From positions 62,001 to 126,000 of the forward strand of contig JAJZVU010000002.1 in assembly GCA_021845505.1 (NCBI GenBank): a stretch of DNA of 64,000 nucleotides, given 5' to 3'. Position 1 is the first letter of the stretch, and each line of letters begins with the position of its first letter. A program made the position numbers and the translations under genes. The stretch comes from Pseudomonadota bacterium. Its GTDB lineage: Bacteria > Pseudomonadota > Gammaproteobacteria > Burkholderiales > Burkholderiaceae_C. Below are positions 21,549-33,002 of the stretch, piece by piece. The notes beneath the pieces were generated by a model that saw only the letters and a program-made list of their open reading frames with translations, had not been told where the DNA came from and ran no database searches.

Positions 21549-22730
21549 ATGAAAGTCATCCGCCTGCATCCCGGCAAGGAACGCGCGCTGCAGCGCCGCC
21601 ACCCGTGGGTCTTCGCCGGGGCGATCGCCCGCGGCGGCGCCGACAGCGGGGAGACGGTGTGCGTGCAATCGCACGACGGCACGGTACTCGGCTGGGCCGC
21701 CTACAGTCCGCACTCGCAGATCCGGCTGCGCATGTGGAGTTTCGACCCGGACCAGCGCATCGACGCCGCGTTCCTGCGGCAGCGGCTGCAGCAATCGATC
21801 GAGCGCCGGCTCCAGCTCGGGCTGGACCTGCGCGCGGCGCGCCTGGTGTGGGGGGAAGCCGACGGACTTCCGGGGCTGGTCGTCGACCGCTTCGCCGACA
21901 TCGCCGTGGTGCAGTTGCTCAGCGCCGGCGCCGAGCGCTGGCGCGAGGTGCTGCTGCACGCGCTGCGCGACCTGCTGCCGCAACTGCGCATCTACGAACG
22001 CTCGGACGTCGGCGTGCGCGAGCGCGAAGGGCTGCCGCAGCGCAGCGGCTGGCTGCACGGCGACGGCGACACCCGCGTGGACATCGAGGAGCACGCTCTG
22101 CGGCTGCACGTCGACGTGGCCGGCGGGCACAAGACCGGCTTCTACCTCGACCAGCGCGACAACCGCCGGCGCTTCGCCCGCCTGGTGCGCGAGCAGCGGC
22201 TGCAGCGGGTGCTGAACTGCTACGGCTACACCGGCGGCTTCACGCTGGCGGCGCTGGCCGCGGGAGCGCAGCAGGCGATCACCGTCGACTCCTCCGCGCC
22301 GGCGTTGCAACTGGCCGCCGAGCACCTGCTGGACAACGGATTCGAGGCCGCGCGCAACCCCCTGTTGCAGGCCGACGTGCCACGACTGCTGCGCGAATAC
22401 GCTGCGGCGGGCGAGCGCTTCGACGCCATCGTGCTCGACCCGCCCAAGCTCGCCCCCACGCTGGCGCAGGCGCCGCGGGCGACCCGCGCCTACAAGGACA
22501 TCAACCGCCTGGCGCTGGGGCTGCTGCGCCCGGGGGGCTGGCTGTTCACCTTTTCCTGCTCCGGGGGCATCGACTCCGCACTGTTCCAGAGCGTGGTCGC
22601 CGGCGCCGCGGTGGACGCCGGACGCGACGCCGAGATCGTGCAGCGGGTGGGCGCCGCCCCCGACCACCCGCTGCTGCTGAGCTTCCCGGAGAGCGACTAT
22701 CTGAAGGGCCTGCTGCTGCGCGCGCGCTGA
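21549..22730 (+). CDS. rlmI: Class I rRNA (cytosine-5-)methyltransferase, RlmI-like
   Basis: A SAM-dependent methyltransferase of the family that methylates C1962 of 23S rRNA. The 393 residues hold an N-terminal PUA domain (about 1-75, MKVIRLHPGKERALQRRHPW), a SAM-binding LNCYGYTGGFTLAALAAGA near 220 and the catalytic-loop motif DPPKLAP near 300. A conserved ETGHKTGF-type stretch appears as VAGGHKTGFYLDQRDNR. Confidence in the family is high; the exact target base is by analogy. Confidence 0.87.
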   Translation: MKVIRLHPGKERALQRRHPWVFAGAIARGGADSGETVCVQSHDGTVLGWAAYSPHSQIRLRMWSFDPDQRIDAAFLRQRLQQSIERRLQLGLDLRAARLVWGEADGLPGLVVDRFADIAVVQLLSAGAERWREVLLHALRDLLPQLRIYERSDVGVREREGLPQRSGWLHGDGDTRVDIEEHALRLHVDVAGGHKTGFYLDQRDNRRRFARLVREQRLQRVLNCYGYTGGFTLAALAAGAQQAITVDSSAPALQLAAEHLLDNGFEAARNPLLQADVPRLLREYAAAGERFDAIVLDPPKLAPTLAQAPRATRAYKDINRLALGLLRPGGWLFTFSCSGGIDSALFQSVVAGAAVDAGRDAEIVQRVGAAPDHPLLLSFPESDYLKGLLLRAR

Positions 22731-22785
22731 ACGGACAGCGGGCTTACACTTTCGGGATCCCCAGCCGTCGCGAGCCCCCATCGCC

Positions 22786-23892
22786 ATGTCCTCGGTCCTC
22801 ATCCCCGCCACCATCCTCACCGGCTTTCTCGGCAGCGGCAAGACGACGCTGCTCAAGCGGGTGCTCGGCGAGGCGCACGGCTCGCGCATCGCGGTGATCG
22901 AGAACGAGTTCGGCGAGGAGAACATCGACAACGACATCCTGGTCGAGGACCGCAACGAGCAGATCGTGCAGATGTCCAACGGCTGCATCTGCTGCACCAT
23001 CCGCGACGACCTGCGGGCCACGCTGAGCGACCTGGCGGCGCGCCGCCGGCGCGGCGAGTTGCTGTTCGACCGGGTGATCATCGAGACCACCGGCGTGGCC
23101 GACCCCGGCCCGGTGGCCCAGACCTTCTTCATGGACGACGACGTCGCCAGCCAGTACCTGCTGGACTCGATCGTCACGCTGGTCGACGCGGTGCACGCCC
23201 CGCAGCAGCTCGACACCCGCCTGGAAGCGCAGCGCCAGGTCGGGTTCGCCGACCGCATCTTCATTTCCAAGTCCGACCTGGCCGACCCGGCGGCGGTGTC
23301 CGAGCTGCAACAGCGGCTGCGCCGCATGAACCCGCGCGCGCCCCAGCAACTGGTGCACTTCGGCCAGGTGCCGCTGCAACAGGTGCTCGACCTGCGCGGC
23401 TTCAACCTGAACGCCCGCCTGGAGATCGACCCCGAGTTCCTCCGCGAACAGGAGCACGAGCACGCGCATGGCCACGAGCACGACCACGAGCACGGCCACG
23501 AGCACGGCCACGAGCACGGCCACGAGCACGGCCCCGACTGCGGGCACGACCACGAGCACGGCCCGCACTGCGCCCACCATCACCACCACGACGACGACGT
23601 CAAGTCCTTCGTGTTCCGCTCCAGCCAGCCCTTCGACCCTGCGCGGCTGGAGGAGTTCCTGGGCTCGATCGTGCAGATCTACGGCCCGCGCATGCTGCGC
23701 TACAAGGGCGTGCTGAGCCTGAAGGGAATCGATCGCAAGGTCGTCTTCCAGGGAGTCCACCAGTTGATGGGCAGCGACCTCGCGGCCGCCTGGGGACCCG
23801 CCGAGCAGCGCGAGAGCCGCATGGTGTTCATCGGCATCGACCTGCCGAGGGACATCATCGAACAGGGGCTGCGCCAGGCGCTGGTCGGCTGA
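22786..23892 (+). CDS. CobW/ZigA-type G3E GTPase with His-rich metal loop
   Basis: A probable zinc-chaperone GTPase. Walker A GFLGSGKTT is at residues 13-21, the metal-site CXCC is C67-I-C69-C70 in SNGCICCTIRDD, and the base-recognition SKSDL follows near 161. A histidine-rich stretch at about 222-269 contains HEHG repeats plus two CGHD/HCAH-like clusters that should bind several metal ions. The C-terminal CobW_C domain begins near VKSFVFRSSQPFD. It lies upstream of dksA. No Zur-like palindrome was seen in the 55 bases upstream. Confidence 0.9.
   Translation: MSSVLIPATILTGFLGSGKTTLLKRVLGEAHGSRIAVIENEFGEENIDNDILVEDRNEQIVQMSNGCICCTIRDDLRATLSDLAARRRRGELLFDRVIIETTGVADPGPVAQTFFMDDDVASQYLLDSIVTLVDAVHAPQQLDTRLEAQRQVGFADRIFISKSDLADPAAVSELQQRLRRMNPRAPQQLVHFGQVPLQQVLDLRGFNLNARLEIDPEFLREQEHEHAHGHEHDHEHGHEHGHEHGHEHGPDCGHDHEHGPHCAHHHHHDDDVKSFVFRSSQPFDPARLEEFLGSIVQIYGPRMLRYKGVLSLKGIDRKVVFQGVHQLMGSDLAAAWGPAEQRESRMVFIGIDLPRDIIEQGLRQALVG
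23485..23532 (+). repeat. Four perfect 12-bp tandem repeats encoding HEHG
   Basis: The unit CACGAGCACGGC occurs four times head to tail inside the CobW-like gene, each giving His-Glu-His-Gly. Exact DNA identity suggests recent slippage expansion, so the length of the metal-binding loop may vary between strains. Confidence 0.9.
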
Positions 23893-23920
23893 GCGCCGGA
23901 AGCCGTTCGCGCGGCGGGAC

Positions 23921-23926
23921 TATAAT
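23921..23926 (+). promoter_or_regulatory. Possible promoter -10 box (TATAAT) for dksA
   Basis: A consensus TATAAT stands out in a region of about 70% GC, 29 bases after the CobW-gene stop. No good -35 box is seen 16-18 bases upstream. If used, it would give dksA a leader of roughly 475 bases. Confidence 0.35.
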
Positions 23927-23945
23927 CGGGCGGTTTTGGCCGCAC

Positions 23946-24014
23946 GGGTGGTCGGCCGCGGTGGTCGGCAGCGGTGGTCGGCCGCGGGTGGTTGGCCACA
24001 GAGGGTCGGCCGCA
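23946..24014 (+). repeat. Degenerate tandem repeat of GGTGGTCGGCCGC
   Basis: About five imperfect head-to-tail copies of a 13-14-bp unit follow the TATAAT box. They are in the presumed dksA leader. No function is recognised; GC-rich repeats of this kind can fold into alternative hairpins. Confidence 0.6.
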
Positions 24015-24406
24015 GAGGCGCGCCTTGTCCTGCGCGCGGTCGCGCCTGCGGGCGATCGCGGCCTGGCCGGCGGCTGGGGCTGCGTCCCGGGGTGATCGTG
24101 GCTGCGCCGCGGTGGTTTCGGCTGCGGCGGCGCCCGCGATGGATGCCCGACTCACGGTTTGCGTTGCGTCCCTGCAACGCGAGAATGTCGGACTGAAGGC
24201 CCGCAGGTGCTACAAAAGAGCAAAGGGGGAGCCATCGTGGTCAGCAGCACACTCGCAGCATCGGCCGAGCCGGCGACGCGCCAGCGCGGCGGCCGGCACG
24301 AACGAGGGCTGTCCGAAGGTCATCGGCTGCCGTTACACTGCCGGCCGCGCCAGTCGGCTGGCCCAGCGCAGGCCGCCTTTCCGCATCCTCCAACGCAGCC
24401 CAAGCC

Positions 24407-24895
24407 ATGAGCACCGTCGCCTCCTCCACAGCAGCGTCCCCGGCCGATCCCAAGCTGGCCCAGGCCTGGAAATCCAAGCCGCCCCAGGAACTGACCGACG
24501 CCGAAGTGCTGGCGATGCCCGAGGACCAATACATGAACGCGGCGCAGCTCGAGTTCTTCCGGCACCGGCTGAGCTCGCTGCGCGGCGAGCTGCTGCGCAG
24601 CGCCGGCGAGACCACCGAGCATTTGCGCGAGGACACCCTGCTGGTTCCCGACCCGGCCGACCGCGCGACCATCGAAGAGGAACATGCGCTGGAGTTGCGC
24701 GCCCGCGACCGCGAGCGCAAGCTGCTGAAGAAGGTCGAACAGGCGCTGGCTCGCATCGACAGCGGGGACTACGGCTGGTGCGAGGAAACCGGCGAGCCGA
24801 TCGGCATCGGCCGGCTGCTGGCGCGTCCGACCGCGACGCTGTCGCTGGAAGCCCAGCAGCGGCGCGAAATGAAGCAGAAGATGTTCGGCGACTGA
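24407..24895 (+). CDS. dksA: RNA polymerase-binding transcription factor DksA (zinc-finger cysteines missing)
   Basis: Works with ppGpp on RNA polymerase to reset transcription in the stringent response. The 162-residue protein keeps the coiled coil and its tip DPADRA (the DxxDxA motif), and ends in a C-terminal region aligned to the zinc finger. Of the four finger cysteines only C125 remains; the others are T128, S146 and A149. Zinc-independent DksA forms of this type are known in proteobacteria. It lies next to a zinc-handling GTPase and upstream of a STAS protein and hslVU, a betaproteobacterial order. Confidence 0.95.
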   Translation: MSTVASSTAASPADPKLAQAWKSKPPQELTDAEVLAMPEDQYMNAAQLEFFRHRLSSLRGELLRSAGETTEHLREDTLLVPDPADRATIEEEHALELRARDRERKLLKKVEQALARIDSGDYGWCEETGEPIGIGRLLARPTATLSLEAQQRREMKQKMFGD

Positions 24896-24935
24896 CGCCG
24901 CAGCGCCTGGCCGAACCAGCACCCTTGCACAACCG

Positions 24936-26675
24936 ATGCCCCAAGAACCCGTCAAGCCGCGCAGCTTCTGGGGCAGGGTTGGCGAATTCATCAAGAACCC
25001 GACCCAGGACTGGGCGCTGACCCGGCACGAGAACGCGCTGCGCGACCTGCAGGAGCAGGAACACCTGCGCGCTCGCGAGGAGCAACGCAAGCTCGATTCC
25101 TTCATCCGCAAGCGCGAACTGGCGGCGCTGCGCCGGCTGCGCAAGCAGCAGGCCAGCGGCGAGGCGCCCGACCTGGTGCTGTCGGACCTGCCCGATACCG
25201 GGGCCGGGGTGCCGCAGGCGCCGCAGCGCGAGGCCACGCTGCGCAAGATCAATGAGATCGAGCGCGCGATGGTGCAGGACTCGACCGCCGACCCGCGCCC
25301 CCGCGTGTCGGCCAGCGGCACGCAGTCCGCGGGAGCGCCGCCGCCCGGCCCCCCGGTGCACAGCACCCAGCCGCTGAGCTTTCCGCTGACCGACGCGCTG
25401 AGCCGCCAGGCCGGGGCGACCTCGCTGCCGGGCGCGCTGCAGCCGACGGTTCCCGCGCCGACCCAGCTGGCGGCCACGCAGCTGGCGCCCACGCGCATCG
25501 GGGCCGACGAGGTGGCCCCCGCGCCCTACTCCCACAGCGCCGGGCTGGGCTGGTCAGCCAGCACCGGCGCCGGGGATTCGTCCCAATCGATGGCGGTCGA
25601 CGTGCAGGAGGGGGTGTCGTCGAGCCCGCTGTTCGACCAGGCCTGCATGGATTTCGCCAACGGCCACGACAAGGCGGCCGAGAAGGCGCTGCTGGAGGCG
25701 ATCTCCGGGTCACCCGAACGCAAGCTGGAAAACGAATTCTGGCTGGCGCTGTTCGACCTGTACCGCGCCGGCGGCGACGTGCAGCGCTTCGAGGCGCTGG
25801 TGTCCGACTACGTCGAGCGCTTCCAGTCCTCCGCGCCCTCCTGGGGCGGCGCCGGCATGCCGCGTCCGCCTGCGCCGCAAGCCGCCGCGCAGGCCCCCGG
25901 CTCGTTCACCGCGCTCGGCGAATGCGACGCCACGCAGGCGCGCGCGCTGCTGCAGCTGGCGCGCAGCGGCGCAGGTCAGCTCAGCCTGGATTTCAACGCC
26001 CTCACCGGTTTCGCCGAAGGCGCGCAACAGCCCCTGCACGAAGCCCTCAAGGTCATCAACGCCGCCGCCGGCTGCGTGGTCGAGGTCTCCGGGCTGGACC
26101 ACCTGCTCGAGTCCTGCGCGGTGCATTCGCCGGCCATGCACAGCCAGGCCGATTCCGCCTGGTGGGGCGCGCGGCTGGAGGCGCTGCGCCTGGCCGCGGC
26201 GCAGGAGGCCTTCGAGTCGACCGCGCTGGACTATTGCGTGACCTACGAAATCTCCCCGCCGTCGTGGGAACCCAGCCGCGCGCGCGTGCGCCTGTCGCAG
26301 TCGGGCGACTCGCAGGGGCTGGAGGGCGCCTCGCTGCTTCCGGGATCTCCCGCCAGCCGCCAGAACAGCCGGTTTTCCAACACCGAGAGCGATGGCGTCG
26401 CGCGCGCCCGCCTGGACGGCGAGATCCGCGGCGGCAGCGAGGATTTCCTCAAGCCGCTGGACCACGCGGCCCGCGGGCATTCGGCGATGGTGGTCGACCT
26501 GGCCGGTTTGCGCAGGCTCGACTTCTCCAGCGCGGGAATCGTCCTCAACTGGGTGATGGCGCAAAGCAACGCCGGACTCTCGGTACGCTTCGAGGGCACG
26601 CACCGGCTGATCGCCGGGCTGTTCGCGATCCTGGGCATCAGCTCGGTGGCGCAGGTCGAATTGCGCAAGGGCTGA
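24936..26675 (+). CDS. STAS-domain protein of unknown function between dksA and hslV
   Basis: A 579-residue soluble protein. Residues 1-75 are strongly charged and probably coiled-coil ([20 protein letters not shown]). About 80-228 is a Pro/Ala/Thr-rich linker. Residues 230-298 look like a short TPR-like helical unit ([20 protein letters not shown]). About 327-438 and 488-579 are STAS-like, the latter ending [20 protein letters not shown]. Its position is conserved near hslVU in betaproteobacteria. The function is unknown; a scaffold or anti-sigma-antagonist-like role is only inference. Confidence 0.75.
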   Translation: MPQEPVKPRSFWGRVGEFIKNPTQDWALTRHENALRDLQEQEHLRAREEQRKLDSFIRKRELAALRRLRKQQASGEAPDLVLSDLPDTGAGVPQAPQREATLRKINEIERAMVQDSTADPRPRVSASGTQSAGAPPPGPPVHSTQPLSFPLTDALSRQAGATSLPGALQPTVPAPTQLAATQLAPTRIGADEVAPAPYSHSAGLGWSASTGAGDSSQSMAVDVQEGVSSSPLFDQACMDFANGHDKAAEKALLEAISGSPERKLENEFWLALFDLYRAGGDVQRFEALVSDYVERFQSSAPSWGGAGMPRPPAPQAAAQAPGSFTALGECDATQARALLQLARSGAGQLSLDFNALTGFAEGAQQPLHEALKVINAAAGCVVEVSGLDHLLESCAVHSPAMHSQADSAWWGARLEALRLAAAQEAFESTALDYCVTYEISPPSWEPSRARVRLSQSGDSQGLEGASLLPGSPASRQNSRFSNTESDGVARARLDGEIRGGSEDFLKPLDHAARGHSAMVVDLAGLRRLDFSSAGIVLNWVMAQSNAGLSVRFEGTHRLIAGLFAILGISSVAQVELRKG

Positions 26676-26772
26676 GGCCGTTCCGGGCCGCGGGCGGGCG
26701 CACGCCGCCGTCGCCCGGCGCGGTCTTCCTGCCCGTACTCCTGCCGGCCACCTCCTCCACCCCGACCCTTCC

Positions 26773-27312
26773 ATGGACCAATATCACGGCACCACGATCC
26801 TCAGCGTGCGGCGAGGCGAGCGCGTGGCCCTCGGCGGCGACGGCCAGGTCACCCTCGGCAACGTCGTGGTCAAGTCCACCGCGCGCAAGGTGCGCAAGCT
26901 GCACGACCAGCGGGTGCTGGCCGGTTTCGCCGGCGGCACGGCCGACGCCTTCACGCTGTTCGAGCGCTTCGAGGCCAAGCTGCAGGAGCACCACGGCCAG
27001 CTGGTGCGCGCGGCCGTCGAGATGGCCAAGGACTGGCGCAGCGACCGCGCGCTGCGCAGGCTGGAGGCCATGCTGGCGGTGGCCGACGCCAGCGCCTCGC
27101 TGATCATCACCGGCAACGGCGACGTGCTCGAGCCCGAGCAGGGCATCCTGGCGATCGGCTCGGGAGGCGCCTACGCGCAGGCGGCTGCGCGCGCGCTGCT
27201 GGAACACACCGAGCTCGACCCGCGCCAGGTGGTCGAGCGCTCGCTGCACATCGCGGCCGACCTGTGCATCTACACCAACCACGAACTGCGCATCGAGACC
27301 CTGGGCGAGTAA
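26773..27312 (+). CDS. hslV: ATP-dependent protease subunit HslV
   Basis: Proteolytic chamber of the HslUV (ClpQY) protease. The 179 residues begin [14 protein letters not shown]; the six residues before the first Thr form a propeptide removed to expose the catalytic N-terminal threonine, as in relatives. ITGNGDVL and [14 protein letters not shown] are family landmarks. hslU follows after 19 bases. No sigma-32 promoter is clear in the 97 bases upstream. Confidence 0.97.
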   Translation: MDQYHGTTILSVRRGERVALGGDGQVTLGNVVVKSTARKVRKLHDQRVLAGFAGGTADAFTLFERFEAKLQEHHGQLVRAAVEMAKDWRSDRALRRLEAMLAVADASASLIITGNGDVLEPEQGILAIGSGGAYAQAAARALLEHTELDPRQVVERSLHIAADLCIYTNHELRIETLGE

Positions 27313-27331
27313 CCGCGCAGCGCCGATCACC

Positions 27332-28623
<1,292 letters not shown>

Positions 28624-28636
<13 letters not shown>

Positions 28637-29421
28637 CCTCGGCCGGCGCCGGCCGGCGCGGCCGCGGCCAGCCCGGGTTCGGACGCGATCGCCAGCAACC
28701 CCTCGAACACCAGGTGCTCGACGCTGCTGTGGGGCAGCCCCAGCGCCAGCTCCAGCTTGGGCGCGGCGCCCCCGGTCAGCAGCACCCGCGGCGGGTGCTG
28801 CTGCAGCCGATTGAGCCGCTCGTGCATCTGGCGCGCCGCGCCCGCGATGGCCAACGCGCCGCCGGTCATCAGGCCATCGCTGGTGCTGTTGGGAAATTCC
28901 CGCAGCTCGCCCTCGGGAACCTTCAGCCCCGCGGTGCCCATTTCCAGCGCCCGGAGCATCAGCCCGAAGCCGGGCAGGATGACCCCGCCGAGGAAACGCC
29001 CGTCGGCGGCCAGGCAGTCGATGGTCACCGCGGTGCCCACGCTGATGATCAGCACGGCCTCGCGCGGATGGCGCCGGCGCGCACCGATCAGCGCCGCCCA
29101 GCGGTCGGCTCCCAGGGTCCCGGGCAGGGTGTAGCCGTTGCGCACCCCGCACTGCTGCGGCAGCGAATGGATCCAGTGGCAGCGCAACCCCAGTTCGTCC
29201 AGTTGCGCCTGCACCCTCAGGCTGGCCACGGTACCGGCCACCGCGCAGCCGATGGCTCCCTGCGGCGTCCCCCCGGCCTGCGCGCGCACCGCATCGGCCA
29301 GGGTCTCGATGGCCTCCAGGGGCATCGCGCCGTGCGCCCGCAGCGCCGGTCCGGCCTGCGCGCGGCCGCACACCCCCCACTTCAGGCGGGTGTTGCCGAG
29401 GTCGAGCAGCAGCAGGTCCAT
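28624..29421 (-). CDS. coaX: Type III pantothenate kinase
   Basis: First step of CoA synthesis from pantothenate, ASKHA fold. The 265 residues include [14 protein letters not shown] (phosphate-1 loop), [24 protein letters not shown] and [18 protein letters not shown] at 29421 is preferred to one eight codons upstream because the family begins at [10 protein letters not shown]. With panB and panC elsewhere in the window, three CoA-pathway genes are present. The 3' end overlaps hslU by 13 bases, tail to tail. Confidence 0.94.
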
Positions 29422-29503
29422 CGCAGCGGGCGGTCGCACAGGCACGCAACCATAGCAGACCCCGTGCTCGCGCGGCCCGGGCGCAGGCCGGCGGGCCCGG
29501 CGC

Positions 29504-31066
29504 TCACCAGCGATGCAGCCCCGAGACGCTGAGCAGCAGCAGCGCCGCCAGCAGACCCAGCCCGAAGGCCACCAGGCCCTGCAGCAGCGAATTGGTGCGG
29601 CGCTGCTCGTCCAGCAGCCTGCGCTGCAGGTCGCGCTCGCGCGCCTGCACCTGCTGCTCGAGCACCTGGTGCACCAGCCGCGGCAGCGCCGGCAGGTAGC
29701 GGGCGTAGCGCGGGGCCTCGCGCCGCAGTTGCTCGCGCAGCGCCGGCCAGCCGACCTGCGAGCGCATCCAGCGCCGCAGGAAGGGTTGCGCGGTGCTCCA
29801 CAGGTCGAGCTCGGGGTCGAGCTGGCGCCCCAGGCCCTCGACGTTGAGCAGGGTCTTCTGCAGCAACACCAGCTGCGGCTGGATCTCCACCTTGAAACGC
29901 CGGGAGACCTGGAACAGCCGCATCAGGATCTGCCCGAGGGAGATGTCCTTCAGCGGACGCTCGAACTGGGGCTCGCACACCGTGCGCACCGCCGCCTCGA
30001 GTTCCTCCACCCGCACGTCGGCCGGCACCCAGCCCGACTCCAGGTGCAGCTCGGCGACGCGCCGGTAGTCGCGCTGGAAGAAGGCGATGAAGTTCTGCGC
30101 CAGGTAGTCCTTGTCGAAGGCCGACAGCGTGCCGATGATCCCGAAATCCAGCGCGATGTACCAGCCGAAGGTCTCGGGCTCGACGCTGACCATGATGTTG
30201 CCGGGGTGCATGTCGGCGTGGAAGAAGCCATCGCGAAAGACCTGGGTGAAAAAGATCTCCACCCCGCTTTGGGCGAGCTTGCGGATGTCCACCCCCGCTT
30301 CGCGCAGGCGATCGACCTGGCTGATCGGCACCCCGCGCATGCGCTCCATCACGATGACATTGGCCCGGCACAGGTCCCACACCATCTCGGGGATCAGCAC
30401 CAGCCCCAGGCCATCCATGTTTCGCCGCAGCTGCGCCGCGTTGGCGGCCTCGCGCACCAGGTCGAGTTCGTCGTGCAGGTATTTGTCGAATTCCCCGACC
30501 ACTTCCCTGGGCTTGAGGCGCTTGCCGTCGGCCCATGCGCGCTGCACCCAGCTCGCCAGCAGGCGCATCAGCGCCAGGTCCTGGTCGATGACCTGCAGCA
30601 TCCCCGGTCGCAGCACCTTGACCGCCACCTGGCGCGAGCCCTGATGCTGCGGCAGCACGGCGAAATGCACCTGGGCGATCGACGCGCTGGCCACCGGCGT
30701 GCGCTCGAACTCGGCGAAGAGCTGCTGCAGCGGGCGGCCCAGCGCCTTCTCGATCGACGCGACCGCGACGTCGGAATCGAAGGGCGGCACGCGGTCCTGC
30801 AGCAGCGCGAGCTCGTCGGCGATGTCCAGCGGCAGCAGGTCGCGGCGGGTGGACAGCATCTGCCCGAACTTGACGAAAATCGGCCCCAGGCTCTGCAAGG
30901 CCAGCCGCAGGCGCACGCCGCGCGGCGCGCTGAGATCGCGCCCTACGGCCAGCCAGCGCGCCAGCAGGCGCACCCAGCGATGCCGAAAGCCCCCCAGCGC
31001 GAGCTGATCGAGGCCGTAGCGGTGCACGACCAGCAGGATGCGCAACAGACGCAGCAGACGGCGCAT
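29504..31066 (-). CDS. ubiB: Ubiquinone biosynthesis accessory kinase UbiB
   Basis: ABC1/ADCK-family atypical kinase-like protein required for ubiquinone synthesis, peripheral to the inner membrane. The 520 residues include the KxGQ motif in [33 protein letters not shown], the ExD in [14 protein letters not shown] and [11 protein letters not shown]. Two hydrophobic segments at the C-terminus (about 495-517) act as a membrane anchor. It lies downstream of ubiJ and ubiE on the same strand. Confidence 0.96.
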   Translation of the reverse strand: MRRLLRLLRILLVVHRYGLDQLALGGFRHRWVRLLARWLAVGRDLSAPRGVRLRLALQSLGPIFVKFGQMLSTRRDLLPLDIADELALLQDRVPPFDSDVAVASIEKALGRPLQQLFAEFERTPVASASIAQVHFAVLPQHQGSRQVAVKVLRPGMLQVIDQDLALMRLLASWVQRAWADGKRLKPREVVGEFDKYLHDELDLVREAANAAQLRRNMDGLGLVLIPEMVWDLCRANVIVMERMRGVPISQVDRLREAGVDIRKLAQSGVEIFFTQVFRDGFFHADMHPGNIMVSVEPETFGWYIALDFGIIGTLSAFDKDYLAQNFIAFFQRDYRRVAELHLESGWVPADVRVEELEAAVRTVCEPQFERPLKDISLGQILMRLFQVSRRFKVEIQPQLVLLQKTLLNVEGLGRQLDPELDLWSTAQPFLRRWMRSQVGWPALREQLRREAPRYARYLPALPRLVHQVLEQQVQARERDLQRRLLDEQRRTNSLLQGLVAFGLGLLAALLLLSVSGLHRW

Positions 31067-31071
31067 CGGGC

Positions 31072-31764
31072 TCAGTCGGGATCGCGCAGGCGGCCGCGCA
31101 ACACGGCCAGTCGCTTGTCCAGGCGCGCAGCGGCATCGCGCAGGCGCGCCACGTCGGCGGCGAAGGCCTCGAATTCCTGGCGGCCGACCAGGCCGCGGGC
31201 GTCCTCGCGCAGCCAGTCGCGGGTGTCGTGTTCGATGCGCGAGGCCAGTTCGCGCGCCCGCTCACGCGCGGTGCGCGCTGCGCGCACCGCGCGGTGCGCC
31301 ACCACGTCGCCGACCAGCCGGGCCAGATCGGCCTCGGCATCCCAGCCGGCCTGCCCGAGCAGCGCCGACACCACCTGGGCGAACTCGGCGTCGCCGGAAA
31401 TGCGCACGCCCCCCAGCGCGGCCTGCGGGCCGCCACGCGCCTGCGCGGCCAGCCACTGCTGCAGGTCCACGTCCACCCGCAACGCCGGCGCTGCGCTCGC
31501 CGGCACGCTGCGCAGGTTGCCGTCGGCGCCCACCTCGAACTGCAGGCAGGCACCGGCGGCTCGCCATTGCACGGCCTTGCCGGCATGCGCGCGCAGCCGC
31601 TGGCGCCCCTGCGGCTGCTGGCCCAGCAGGTGGTCGAGCAGCGCGGCCAGCAGCCCCAGCGCCCGCTCGGCGACGCCGGCCAGGCGGGAGCCGGCGCCCG
31701 ACGCCGCGCCGCCACCATCGGGCTGGGCTGGGGGCCAAGTCGCGGGCATGCTGCGGGCGTTCAC
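31072..31764 (-). CDS. ubiJ: Ubiquinone biosynthesis accessory factor UbiJ (SCP2 domain)
   Basis: Lipid-binding scaffold of the soluble ubiquinone-synthesis complex. The 230 residues hold an SCP2-like domain over about 30-140 and a helical, coiled-coil C-terminus ([20 protein letters not shown], then [20 protein letters not shown]). These features fit UbiJ, as does its position between ubiE and ubiB. The start is uncertain: ATG at 31764 or ATG at 31749 would both work. Confidence 0.85.
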   Translation of the reverse strand: MNARSMPATWPPAQPDGGGAASGAGSRLAGVAERALGLLAALLDHLLGQQPQGRQRLRAHAGKAVQWRAAGACLQFEVGADGNLRSVPASAAPALRVDVDLQQWLAAQARGGPQAALGGVRISGDAEFAQVVSALLGQAGWDAEADLARLVGDVVAHRAVRAARTARERARELASRIEHDTRDWLREDARGLVGRQEFEAFAADVARLRDAAARLDKRLAVLRGRLRDPD

Positions 31765-31773
31765 GCCGGGCGC

Positions 31774-32514
31774 TCAGACGCGCAGACCCACATGCAGCGC
31801 GACCACCCCGGCGCTGAGGTTGTGCCAGCGCACCGCGGTGAAGCCCGATTGCTCCATCAGGGTCTTCAGCGTCGCCTGGTCGGGGTGGCGGCGGATCGAC
31901 TCGGCCAGGTAGCGGTAGCTGTCGGCGTCGCCGGCGACCAGCCTGCCCAGCCGCGGCAGCACCTGGAAGGAATACCAGTCGTAGGCCGGGCGCAGCGCCT
32001 CCCAGGGGCGCGAGAATTCCAGCACCAGCACCTTGCCGCCGGGTCGCAGCACCCGCCTGAACTCGGCCAGCGCGCGCTCCTTGTGGGTCATGTTGCGCAA
32101 GCCGAAGGCCACGCTGAGGCAATCGAAACTCGAGTCGGCGAAGGGCAGCTGCTCGGCGTCGCACTGCACCGCGGGAACGCACACCCCGGCGTCCTGCAGC
32201 CGCCGCCGCCCCTCGTCGAGCATCGCGCCGTTGATGTCGGCAGCCACCACCAGCCCGCTCGGCCCGACGCGCTGGGCAAACGCCCGCGCCAGGTCACCGG
32301 TTCCCGACGCGACATCGAGCACCCGCTGCCCGGGCCGCAAGCCGGCCAGCTCGACCGTGAAGGCCTTCCACAGCCTGTGCAGCCCGGCGCTCATCAGGTC
32401 GTTCATCAGGTCGTAGCGAGGGGCGACCGACTCGAACACCTGGGCCACGCGTCGCGCCTTGTCGCTTTCGGCCACCGTCTGGAAGCCGAAATCCGTCGTC
32501 GGTTCAGTGGGCAT
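31774..32514 (-). CDS. ubiE: Ubiquinone/menaquinone C-methyltransferase
   Basis: SAM-dependent C-methylation step of ubiquinone synthesis. The 246 residues carry [17 protein letters not shown], the SAM motif [12 protein letters not shown] and the family tail near [22 protein letters not shown] at 32514 ([14 protein letters not shown]) is chosen over an upstream in-frame start that adds an Arg-rich tail. It overlaps the DUF971 gene by 11 bases. The order DUF971-ubiE-ubiJ-ubiB is a standard betaproteobacterial operon. Confidence 0.96.
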   Translation of the reverse strand: MPTEPTTDFGFQTVAESDKARRVAQVFESVAPRYDLMNDLMSAGLHRLWKAFTVELAGLRPGQRVLDVASGTGDLARAFAQRVGPSGLVVAADINGAMLDEGRRRLQDAGVCVPAVQCDAEQLPFADSSFDCLSVAFGLRNMTHKERALAEFRRVLRPGGKVLVLEFSRPWEALRPAYDWYSFQVLPRLGRLVAGDADSYRYLAESIRRHPDQATLKTLMEQSGFTAVRWHNLSAGVVALHVGLRV

Positions 32515-32932
32515 GCCGCCCCCCCTGCGCCGTCGAGCACCCTCCCGCGGCCGGCGCGGCCGGCATCGGCGCATCGCGCTCGACACCGGCCTGCTGCAGC
32601 CGCTGCAGGTATTGCTGCCACAGCCGCTCGCGCTCCTGGCCGAGGAAATACAGGTATTCCCAGGTGTAGATGCCGCTGTCGTGGCCGTCGGAAAACACCG
32701 GCTGCACCGCGTAGCGGCCCACCGGCTCGAGGGAGTCGATCAGCACGTCGCGCTTGCCGGTCTGCAGCACCTCCTGGCCCGGGCCATGGCCGCGCACTTC
32801 GGCGGACGGCGAATAGACCCTGAGCAACTCAAAGGCAATGCGGAAACGGGCGCCGTCGTCGAAGCCGATTTCCAGCACGCGCGAGCCGCGGTGCACGGTC
32901 AGTTCGGTGGGTTGCGGAGTGACTTGGGTCAT
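32504..32932 (-). CDS. DUF971 domain protein
   Basis: A 142-residue protein with the DUF971 fold, related to the N-terminal domain of gamma-butyrobetaine hydroxylases. Landmarks are [17 protein letters not shown] and the C-terminal [20 protein letters not shown], which holds conserved metal-like His/Asp residues. The last 25 residues are low complexity. It leads the ubiE operon. Its role is unproven; Fe-S or quinone functions have been proposed for the family. Confidence 0.85.
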   Translation of the reverse strand: MTQVTPQPTELTVHRGSRVLEIGFDDGARFRIAFELLRVYSPSAEVRGHGPGQEVLQTGKRDVLIDSLEPVGRYAVQPVFSDGHDSGIYTWEYLYFLGQERERLWQQYLQRLQQAGVERDAPMPAAPAAGGCSTAQGGRHAH

Positions 32933-33002
32933 GGCGGAAAAACGTCGACAACCGCATTATGCGACTGGCCGGCCACGGTACGGCGGGCGCACAATCCCCA
33001 TC

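Larger units (their letters stand above)
23893..24406. other. 514-bp gene-free stretch before dksA
   Basis: No convincing gene fills this gap between the CobW-like gene and dksA. It contains a TATAAT box near its left end, a degenerate 13-14-bp repeat, and a GC-rich remainder. The short frames in it (up to about 86 codons) lack ribosome sites and family likeness. It may be a long 5' leader for dksA or hold an unrecognised small RNA. Confidence 0.6.

Noticed and set aside
20406-23405. 999-codon open frame antisense to xerC, rlmI and the CobW gene
   Set aside because: Same GC artefact; it spans three well-supported genes on the other strand and their gaps.
23946-24014. CRISPR-like appearance of the repeats before dksA
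   Set aside because: Units are only 13-14 bp, head to tail without spacers, and no cas genes are present.
24159-24410. 83-codon frame before dksA
   Set aside because: It lacks a ribosome site, overlaps the dksA start and has no recognisable protein features.
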